This document shows, one piece after another, positions 7,247 to 12,468 of a DNA stretch of 16,893 nt. This DNA comes from OMSK01 sp902492995 (GTDB taxonomy: Bacteria; Bacillota_I; Bacilli_A; RF39; UBA660). Under the pieces are notes generated by a model. That model was not told the DNA's origin and did not search any database. It saw only the letters and a program-made list of their open reading frames with translations. The position numbers were made by a program, and so were the translations under genes. The number at the start of each line of letters is the position of its first letter. The first letter of the stretch is position 1. The stretch is from the NCBI GenBank assembly GCA_902492995.1, contig CABUNR010000025.1, forward strand, positions 1 through 16,893. The letters are read 5' to 3'.

Positions 7247-7331
7247 AAAATTTTTAAATTTATATAAAACTGGTATATTTGTTATATAATTAATAAAAAA
7301 ATTATAAATGTGTATAAAGATACTTAAAATT

Positions 7332-7414
7332 TGGTATAAAATGCACTCAAAAATAAGAAAACATCGATTTGTTTTCTTATTTTTTATATGTTAAATTTAA
7401 TTTGAAGGAGGTGA
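7332..7414 (+). promoter_or_regulatory. Control region of ssb: two candidate promoters and a consensus Shine-Dalgarno site
   Basis: Two promoters are possible. TGGTATAAA (7332-7340) is an extended -10 whose RNA would start at the hairpin 7349-7384. Alternatively TTGTTT (7369-7374), inside the right arm of that hairpin, with a 17-nt spacer and TG-T-TAAATT (7389-7397) would start RNA near 7404. GAAGGAGGTGAT (about 7404-7414) is an almost full-length anti-16S match, and fixes the GTG start at 7419. The A/T-rich stretch 7247-7331 shows no gene. Confidence 0.4.
7349..7385 (+). terminator. Long perfect hairpin between sufB and ssb
   Basis: AAAAATAAGAAAACA (7349-7363) and TGTTTTCTTATTTTT (7370-7384) form 15 perfect base pairs around TCGATT, with a T-run at the end of the stem. 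It lies about 100 nt after sufB and 34 nt before ssb. It is most simply the sufB terminator, but could instead be a 5' hairpin or attenuator of ssb. Confidence 0.75.
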
Positions 7415-7418
7415 TATT

Positions 7419-7742
7419 GTGTTAAATCAGTCAGTTATTGTGGGTAGATTAGTTAAAGATCCAGAACTTTATGAAACAGAAAATGGTAATAAAGTTACGA
7501 GTATTACACTTGCTGTGCCTAGAAGCTATAAAAATGTAGATGGAGAATATGAAACAGATTTTATTCCTTGTACACTTTGGAAAGGAATTGCTGAAAATGC
7601 TGTTGAATATTGTCATAAAGGTGATCTTTTAGGTGTAAAAGGAAGACTACAATCAAGAACAATAGAAGAAGAAGAAAAAAATAAAACAATAATGGAATTT
7701 GTTGCAGAAAAGGTAACATATTTATCAAGCAAAAAAAATTAA
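7419..7742 (+). CDS. Single-stranded DNA-binding protein, short SsbB-like form
   Basis: The 107-residue product is one OB-fold SSB domain. Landmarks are VIVGRLVKDPEL at 7-18, the core TDFIPCTLWKG at 46-56 and KGDLLGVKGRLQSR at 67-80. The GTG start is chosen because an excellent Shine-Dalgarno site lies 7 nt before it and the next residues match the family N-terminus. The protein stops right after the OB fold (ending LSSKKN). It lacks the disordered linker and the acidic DDDIPF-type tip through which the main SSB recruits repair proteins. B. subtilis SsbB (YwpH), a competence protein, is short in the same way. A full-length ssb is expected elsewhere. It is a single-gene unit with its own terminator. 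Confidence 0.93.
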   Translation: MLNQSVIVGRLVKDPELYETENGNKVTSITLAVPRSYKNVDGEYETDFIPCTLWKGIAENAVEYCHKGDLLGVKGRLQSRTIEEEEKNKTIMEFVAEKVTYLSSKKN

Positions 7743-7772
7743 AATTATACATTCCCCTAATACTAATAATTA

Positions 7773-7799
7773 AAGGTAAACTTAAAAGTTTATCTTTTT
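7773..7799 (+). terminator. Terminator after ssb
   Basis: AAGGTAAACT (7773-7782) pairs with AGTTTATCTT (7787-7796), ten pairs with one G-U, around TAAA. The T-run extends to 7799. It lies 31 nt after the ssb stop. Confidence 0.8.
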
Positions 7800-7830
7800 C
7801 ATATATTTTATATCAATTTAATTTATTTTT

Positions 7831-7850
7831 TGTTATAATAAAATCGGTGA
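7831..7850 (+). promoter_or_regulatory. Extended -10 promoter and Shine-Dalgarno site of the nucleoside phosphorylase
   Basis: TGTTATAAT (7831-7839) is a perfect extended -10 (TG-N-TATAAT); no convincing -35 box precedes it. GGTGA (7846-7850) lies 4 nt before the ATG. RNA would begin about at the Shine-Dalgarno site. Confidence 0.6.
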
Positions 7851-7854
7851 TAAT

Positions 7855-9129
7855 ATGAATATAATAGATATTATAGTTAAGAAGAAAAATAAAGAAGAAT
7901 TAACTTATGATGAAATCAAATTTGCTATTAATAATTACTTAGATAAAAAAATAGAAGATTATCAAATGAGTTCACTTCTTATGGCTATTGTAATAAATGG
8001 TATGACAGATCGAGAAACTATAAATTTAACAAAAGTAATGATAGATAGTGGAGATATTATTGATTTAAGTAAAATAGATGGTGTAATAGTTGATAAACAT
8101 TCAACAGGTGGTGTTGGTGATAAAACAACATTAGTTCTTGCTCCTTTAGTAGCAAGTGTTGGTGTTAAAGTCGCTAAAATGAGTGGTAGAGGTCTTGGAC
8201 ATACAGGAGGGACAATTGATAAATTAGAATCAATAAAAGGGTTTCAAGTAAACCTTAGTAATGAAGAATTTGTAAATCAAGTAAATAGTATAGGTTGTGC
8301 TGTTATAAGTCAAACAAAAAATGTTGTTCCAGCTGATAAAAAATTATATGCTCTTCGTGATGTAACAGGAACTACTGAATCAATACCTTTAATTGCTTCA
8401 AGTATTATGAGTAAAAAAATTGCTTCTGGAGCAGATAAAATTGTTTTAGATGTAAAAGTTGGTAATGGTGCTTTAATGAAAGATATAGATAGTGCTATAA
8501 AACTTGCAAATTTAATGATTAAAATAGGTAAAGCTTATAATAAAAAAACAATTTGTGTTTTATCTAATATGGAAGAACCACTTGGAAAAAGTATTGGAAA
8601 CTCTCTAGAGGTTATTGAAGCTATTGAGACTTTAAAGGGAAGAGGAAGTAATGATTTAAATAAACTTGTTTTAACATTAGGATCTATTATGACATCTCTT
8701 GCTTTAAATATAACAGAAGAAGAAGCAAAAATGTTATTGATGGAAAATATAAAAAATGGTAAAGCTTTAGAAAAATTTTATGAATTTGTTAATATGCAAC
8801 ATGGTGATATAAATTGTATTGAAAAGGAAAATAACGTTATTTCTATAAAAAGTTCTAAGGATGGATTTATAAAAAGAATTGATGCTTATAAGTTAGGAGA
8901 AATAGCTCGCTTGATTGGTGCTGGAAGATTAAATAAAGATGATGTTATTGATCATGGCGTGGGACTTGTTTTAAATAAAAAAGTTGGGGATTATTTATTT
9001 GAAAACGAAGAATTGTTAAAAATTTATACAAAAAAGATTGATATTAGTATTAAAGAAATAGCTGATTGTTTTGAAATAGTTGATGAAAAAGTTGATAAGC
9101 CTAAATTAATAATTGATATAATTGAATAA
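7855..9129 (+). CDS. pdp: Pyrimidine-nucleoside phosphorylase
   Basis: The 424-residue enzyme belongs to the thymidine/pyrimidine-nucleoside phosphorylase family, which cleaves uridine, thymidine or deoxyuridine with phosphate to the free base and (deoxy)ribose-1-phosphate. The phosphate-binding segment DKHSTGGVGDKTTL (80-93) and the family signature SGRGLGHTGGTIDKLE (110-125) are intact. The nucleoside-binding residues R168, S183 and K187 fall at the positions known from the Geobacillus enzyme. An N-terminal helical domain, a central Rossmann-like domain and a C-terminal alpha/beta domain fit the usual roughly 430 residues. The Firmicutes type usually takes both uridine and thymidine, so pdp is preferred over deoA. 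It is a single-gene unit; no other nucleoside-salvage gene is adjacent. Confidence 0.95.
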   Translation: MNIIDIIVKKKNKEELTYDEIKFAINNYLDKKIEDYQMSSLLMAIVINGMTDRETINLTKVMIDSGDIIDLSKIDGVIVDKHSTGGVGDKTTLVLAPLVASVGVKVAKMSGRGLGHTGGTIDKLESIKGFQVNLSNEEFVNQVNSIGCAVISQTKNVVPADKKLYALRDVTGTTESIPLIASSIMSKKIASGADKIVLDVKVGNGALMKDIDSAIKLANLMIKIGKAYNKKTICVLSNMEEPLGKSIGNSLEVIEAIETLKGRGSNDLNKLVLTLGSIMTSLALNITEEEAKMLLMENIKNGKALEKFYEFVNMQHGDINCIEKENNVISIKSSKDGFIKRIDAYKLGEIARLIGAGRLNKDDVIDHGVGLVLNKKVGDYLFENEELLKIYTKKIDISIKEIADCFEIVDEKVDKPKLIIDIIE

Positions 9130-9144
9130 TTATATCTTTTTTTT
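9115..9144 (+). terminator. Terminator formed by the last codons of the nucleoside phosphorylase
   Basis: GATATAATT (9115-9123) and AATTATATC (9128-9136) form 9 perfect pairs around GAAT, followed by eight T (9137-9144). The last four codons and the TAA stop (9127-9129) lie inside the hairpin. Confidence 0.85.
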
Positions 9145-9153
9145 ATTTTTTTC

Positions 9154-9202
9154 TTGACTATATTGATAATATGTAGTAAAATTTTGAACTGTTGTGGGGT
9201 GA
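9154..9202 (+). promoter_or_regulatory. Promoter and Shine-Dalgarno site of the secreted hydrolase gene
   Basis: TTGACT (9154-9159), a 17-nt spacer and TAAAAT (9177-9182) make a good vegetative promoter, starting RNA near 9189. GGGGTGA (9196-9202) lies 4 nt before the ATG at 9207 and decides the start. The upstream in-frame TTG at 9192 would have no room for a ribosome-binding site on this mRNA. Confidence 0.7.
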
Positions 9203-9206
9203 TTTT

Positions 9207-9971
9207 ATGAAGAAAATTATTTTAAGAACAGGATTAATTACAATTGGTAGTTTAGCGTTATTTTCAAAAGATTTAACATTATCTAAAGCGTATTCTAGTG
9301 ATACTTTATTAGAAACAGAAAATAGTGATTATATGTCTGATACTGAAAATTTAATAAAAAAATTTTCTAATATATATATGGTTGATGAAAATATTGTTTT
9401 AAATAAATTTAGAGAGTTAACTTTTAATTTTAGTAATTATAATTGGAAGCATGATTATGCTATTTATGATTATAAATATGAAAATGAAGAATTAGCTATT
9501 TTATCTATAGTTAGAGATATTTCTAAAAATCCAGAAAAATATGATTTAACTAAAGAAGAATTAAAAGTAAATTGTGAATATGAAACTACTGATTATTATG
9601 AAGATTTACTATCACATTATTCCGAATTAATAGGTGTTAATAAAGAGGTAGCACTTTCTATTTCTTATGCTGAATGTGGTTCTAATTTAGATAGTTCTAA
9701 TTTTTTAAATAATCACAATCCGGCAGGATTAGGCCCATATAATTATTATGATAATATTGAACAAGGAGTAATTGAATATGTATATTTTCTTAAAAATGCA
9801 TGTAATTGTTCTATTGATTCTGATCAATCATTTTTTTACAAAATAGGGCCATCTTATTGTACTATAGGGACTGAAAATTGGATTAGTATGACTACAAGTT
9901 TTTATAATAACATAATAGATGATTATTATATTTATGCATGTAATAGAGGATATCAAAAGGTATTAAAATAA
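9207..9971 (+). CDS. Secreted protein with a lysozyme/glucosaminidase-like C-terminal domain
   Basis: Translation from the ATG at 9207 gives 254 residues starting MKKIILRTGL, a signal peptide of about 28 residues with weak cleavage near SKA. Residues 30-125 are acidic, mostly helical and unrecognised. Residues about 130-250 look like a glucosaminidase or lysozyme-like hydrolase domain: SISYAECGSN (151-160) carries a Glu (E156) where these folds place the catalytic acid, NNHNPAGLG (168-176) resembles the conserved N-N-P/L-F-G-I loop, and ENWISMTTSFYNNI (223-236) resembles the closing helix. Five cysteines (C123, C157, C199, C201, C218 with C245 as a sixth) could form disulfides. The likely substrate is peptidoglycan, outside the membrane. 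The match is by motif and fold logic only. It is transcribed alone. Confidence 0.65.
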   Translation: MKKIILRTGLITIGSLALFSKDLTLSKAYSSDTLLETENSDYMSDTENLIKKFSNIYMVDENIVLNKFRELTFNFSNYNWKHDYAIYDYKYENEELAILSIVRDISKNPEKYDLTKEELKVNCEYETTDYYEDLLSHYSELIGVNKEVALSISYAECGSNLDSSNFLNNHNPAGLGPYNYYDNIEQGVIEYVYFLKNACNCSIDSDQSFFYKIGPSYCTIGTENWISMTTSFYNNIIDDYYIYACNRGYQKVLK

Positions 9972-9995
9972 GATATGATAAATCTTATTTTTTTT
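9966..9995 (+). terminator. Terminator overlapping the stop codon of the secreted hydrolase
   Basis: AAATAAGAT (9966-9974) and ATCTTATTT (9982-9990) form 9 pairs around a 7-nt loop, followed by TTTTT (9991-9995). The TAA stop (9969-9971) is in the left arm, and the T-run merges directly into the TTGACA box of the next unit. Confidence 0.85.
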
Positions 9996-10023
9996 GACAG
10001 AATATTTACAAAATGATTAAAAT
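9994..10023 (+). promoter_or_regulatory. Strong promoter of the candidate non-coding RNA
   Basis: A perfect TTGACA (9994-9999) with an 18-nt spacer to TAAAAT (10018-10023), one mismatch from consensus. A start near 10030 is predicted. The -35 shares its two T bases with the preceding terminator's T-run. Confidence 0.65.
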
Positions 10024-10029
10024 AAAAAT

Positions 10030-10228
10030 TCTTCCTAGAACCGAGGGTTCTGGATTATGGAATAATGCAGGTAATAATTGTAGTACAGCAGCTTTCACAC
10101 AAATAACCGGAGATAACTATACAACAGCAAATTATCATAAAGTTAGTTGTGGATAACTTTTAAATAGTGTGTAGAAAAAATGATAATTATTTATATAGCC
10201 GGTGCATAACTGCATTGGCTATTTTTTT
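10030..10228 (+). ncRNA. Candidate structured non-coding RNA of about 200 nt
   Basis: Between a consensus-like promoter and a strong terminator lies about 200 nt with visibly more G and C than the flanking genes and no gene with a ribosome-binding site. Local structure is visible. A 5' hairpin forms from AGAACC (10037-10042) and GGTTCT (10046-10051) around GAG, extended by TCC/GGA across one bulged T. CACAC (10096-10100) can pair with GTGTG (10167-10171), enclosing the hairpin AAAGTTA (10139-10145)/TAACTTT (10154-10160). ACAAC (10121-10125) and GTTGT (10146-10150) offer an alternative or pseudoknot pairing. It shows no hallmark of RNase P RNA, SRP RNA, tmRNA or a T-box. Length and phylum would suit a raiA-type or 6S-type RNA, but I cannot match either by eye. 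A decayed coding fragment is the main alternative: frame 10013-10156 is open for 47 codons. Confidence 0.5.
10195..10228 (+). terminator. Strong terminator of the candidate RNA
   Basis: ATAGCCGGTGCA (10195-10206) pairs with TGCATTGGCTAT (10211-10222): 12 pairs including two adjacent G-U, around TAAC, followed by seven T (10222-10228). It is one of the strongest hairpins in the window. Downstream, 10229-10262 is featureless A/T-rich sequence before the end of the convergent gene; on the minus strand the same hairpin lacks a T-run. Confidence 0.9.
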
Positions 10229-10262
10229 GATTTTAATTAAACATTATTAAATTTTTAAAAAG

Positions 10263-11558
10263 TTAATTGTTAAAACACACTTTTTTAATTTCTTTATATT
10301 GATGATGTGTTACTAATAATATACTAATACTAGTTGATATTACAAGTCCCCACATACCAATTTTTAAAAAAGATAAAATAATTAAAAGAAATGTTCTAGA
10401 AATCATTCCAATTAATGTTCCTTGCATTGCAATATTTGCTTTTCCCATTGCTTGTAAACTACTTGTTAATGGGGATTGTATATATTGAAAAAGACAAATT
10501 GGTGCTAAAAATCTGAGATAATTTACACCTTCATTTGTATTATATAAAAATTGAAGACAAAAATTTGGAAATAACATGAAAAATATAGTTACTGGAATTC
10601 CAATCATTAAACAAATAATGATTGCTTGAATAATTTTATTTTTTGTATATTTTAAATTGTTATTAGAATATGATTTAGAAATGACAGGAATTAATGCAGA
10701 TGAAATTGCACTTGTAAAAAAAGATGGTAGTAGTAAAGTAGGTAGAACAAAACCACTTACAATTCCATATTCATAAACTATATATTTATTTGTGTAACCA
10801 ATTTTTAATAGAATTGTTGTTAAAATAATTGGTTCTAAAAAGTATCCTATGTTTCCAATCAGTCTACCAATTGTGGTTGGAATACTTAAATTAAAAACAT
10901 TTTTTATATTTTCTTTTTTAGGAATAAAATCATTGAATGAAATATTTTTTTTAGGAAGACAAAGAGTTAATATAATAATTGATGATAACTCACTAAAGAT
11001 ATTAGAGATAACTATAAAAGCAATAGCAAATTCAATTCCTTTACTTAAAAAGATTGGAATTCCTATAATTAATATAAAAAGTCTTACAATATCTTCACAT
11101 ATATTTGATATAACATGAGGAAGCATTCTTTCTTTACCGAAAAAATAACCTCTTATAATAGATGAAATAGATATAAAAGGCAAAACAAATCCAGTACATA
11201 TAATAGCATAATATGTTCTACTTTCATGTAGTAAATTGTTAGCAATAAAATGACTAAAGAAAAACAATAAAAATATAATGATTATATTTATTAAAAAGGA
11301 TATAGGAATAATTGATAAAATAATATTTTTGTTATTGAATTTTTCTTCAGCAACCAATTTACTTATAGCAACGGGAAATCCAAATGTACAGATAGATATT
11401 AAAAGCATATAAGTTGGTGATATAAGCATATAAATACCAATACCTTCTGTACCAATAAGTCTTGTCATAACAATTTTTATAATCATTCCTAAAATTTTAG
11501 TAATTAGCCCTCCAATAATTAGAATAATACTTGATTTAATAAATTTGCTTTTTTTCAT
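10263..11558 (-). CDS. spoVB: SpoVB/MurJ-family lipid-linked oligosaccharide flippase
   Basis: The 431-residue integral membrane protein belongs to the MOP (MATE/MurJ/Wzx) exporter superfamily. The N-terminal 70 residues match the SpoVB subgroup closely: GGLITKILGMIIKIVMTRLI at 16-35, then GTEGIGIY and FGFPVAISKLVAE at 59-71. About 12 hydrophobic segments can be counted (from 8-30 to 400-417), whereas B. subtilis SpoVB has about 518 residues and 14 helices, so this is a short version that ends after helix 12. SpoVB is needed for spore cortex formation; relatives flip lipid II or polysaccharide precursors. The divergent neighbour is a comN-like gene, as expected from the Bacillus gene order. 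GGAGG (11565-11569, minus strand) supports the start. The exact substrate is uncertain. Confidence 0.82.
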   Translation of the reverse strand: MKKSKFIKSSIILIIGGLITKILGMIIKIVMTRLIGTEGIGIYMLISPTYMLLISICTFGFPVAISKLVAEEKFNNKNIILSIIPISFLINIIIIFLLFFFSHFIANNLLHESRTYYAIICTGFVLPFISISSIIRGYFFGKERMLPHVISNICEDIVRLFILIIGIPIFLSKGIEFAIAFIVISNIFSELSSIIILTLCLPKKNISFNDFIPKKENIKNVFNLSIPTTIGRLIGNIGYFLEPIILTTILLKIGYTNKYIVYEYGIVSGFVLPTLLLPSFFTSAISSALIPVISKSYSNNNLKYTKNKIIQAIIICLMIGIPVTIFFMLFPNFCLQFLYNTNEGVNYLRFLAPICLFQYIQSPLTSSLQAMGKANIAMQGTLIGMISRTFLLIILSFLKIGMWGLVISTSISILLVTHHQYKEIKKVCFNN

Positions 11559-11575
11559 AAAAATCCTCCAAAAAC

Positions 11576-11641
11576 TTTAAAAATAAAATAAATTGATATA
11601 TAATAAATATATGAGTTTTAAGAATATTTATTTATAGGAGG
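11576..11641 (+). promoter_or_regulatory. Promoter and Shine-Dalgarno site of the comN-relA-dtd operon
   Basis: TTTAAA (11576-11581), a 17-nt spacer and a perfect TATAAT (11599-11604) would start RNA near 11611. AGGAGG (11636-11641), 5 nt before the ATG, is a strong ribosome-binding site. No internal promoter is obvious before relA, so stringent-response expression may depend on this site. Confidence 0.5.
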
Positions 11642-11646
11642 TAATT

Positions 11647-11919
11647 ATGTCTATAACATTTAATTCATTGGAAGAACTTTATAAAAGAATAAAACCTGCT
11701 TTAAAAACAAAAAAAGAAGAAATGAGAAGAGCAGGATATATTTATATAAAAGAAGAAGATATTTGGAATTATTTAAAAGAAGTTAAATGGATTAATTCAA
11801 AAAATTTATCACTTTATCAAATGGTAAATGATGTTTTAAATGTGGATAACATTCTTATAGATAAATATTTAAAAGAAAAATTAAATATGCGAAATAGAAA
11901 AGTTTATTTCGATGATTAG
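11647..11919 (+). CDS. comN: ComN-like post-transcriptional regulator
   Basis: The 90-residue product resembles the post-transcriptional regulator family of B. subtilis ComN (YrzD). It has a helical N-terminus with RIKPALKTKKEEM at 14-26, the characteristic GYIYIKEEDIWNYL at 30-43, and LYQMVNDVLNVDN at 57-69. ComN binds comE mRNA and affects competence gene expression through DivIVA-linked localisation in Bacillus. Whether this homologue does so is unknown. In Bacillus comN lies between spoVB and secDF, upstream of relA; here it lies between a SpoVB-like gene and, one gene later, relA, which strengthens both identifications. It is the first gene of the operon. Confidence 0.75.
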   Translation: MSITFNSLEELYKRIKPALKTKKEEMRRAGYIYIKEEDIWNYLKEVKWINSKNLSLYQMVNDVLNVDNILIDKYLKEKLNMRNRKVYFDD

Positions 11920-11930
11920 AGGGTGGTTTA

Positions 11931-12449
11931 ATGTTAAGGAAAGATAAAAAAAATGGTAATTATATTTTAGTGGAATATACTGATATATTAATGGGACTTA
12001 ATTATGCAACAAAAATGAACGATTCTAAAATAGATAGTTTATTAAGTAATTTATTTGTTGATGCAGATAATTTTGATACTTATATTGATAATAAACATTA
12101 TGTTAAATTAAAAAAAGATAGTGAAGTAATAAAATATTTAAGAGAAAAAGTAAAAATACAAGATTATGATAATTTTATTGATCATAATGTATTAAAGGAT
12201 GCATTAGTAAGATCATATTTTGAGTTTAACCATGATATGCATAAAAAATTAAAAGTATATTTTAGAAAATATTTAGAAAATGAAATAACAGGTATTGATA
12301 ATAAATATTTAAAAGATGAAATAATAAATGATAAAAAATTATTAGAATATATAAAAGAATATGATAATTTAGATGAATATTTAGAGAAAAAAATAAATAT
12401 TAATTTAGATATTAAAGAAAAAGGTAAAAGAAAAAGTATTAGTGGATAA
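11931..12449 (+). CDS. Hypothetical soluble protein between comN and relA
   Basis: I do not recognise this 172-residue protein. It is highly charged, without signal peptide, membrane helix or cysteine. It appears mainly helical, with Lys/Glu/Asp-rich stretches in the second half (about 110-172) and a very basic last ten residues. It starts 11 nt after the comN-like gene behind AGGGTGG (11920-11926) and ends 16 nt before relA, so it is certainly an operon member. The place it occupies holds secDF, recJ and apt in Bacillus, and it resembles none of them. Codon use looks like the neighbours, giving no sign of recent transfer. Confidence 0.75.
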   Translation: MLRKDKKNGNYILVEYTDILMGLNYATKMNDSKIDSLLSNLFVDADNFDTYIDNKHYVKLKKDSEVIKYLREKVKIQDYDNFIDHNVLKDALVRSYFEFNHDMHKKLKVYFRKYLENEITGIDNKYLKDEIINDKKLLEYIKEYDNLDEYLEKKININLDIKEKGKRKSISG

Positions 12450-12468
12450 AAAGGAGTGATGCCTTTTG
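12450..12468 (+). promoter_or_regulatory. Shine-Dalgarno site and TTG start of relA
   Basis: AAGGAG (12451-12456) lies 9 nt before the TTG at 12466. An ATG at 12459-12461 is only 2 nt from the site and out of frame, giving a six-codon frame that stops at a TAA inside relA. TTG is therefore the best start, and the first good in-frame methionines lie well inside the conserved domain. Confidence 0.6.

Noticed and set aside
7247..7348. Small RNA gene between sufB and ssb
   Set aside because: The A/T-rich sequence shows no structure before the hairpin at 7349 and no complete promoter; it is better read as an untranslated 3' region.
9192..9206. TTG start five codons upstream of the secreted hydrolase
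   Set aside because: The predicted transcript starts near 9189, leaving no ribosome-binding site for it, while GGGGTGA is ideally placed for the ATG at 9207, which also gives a normal signal peptide.
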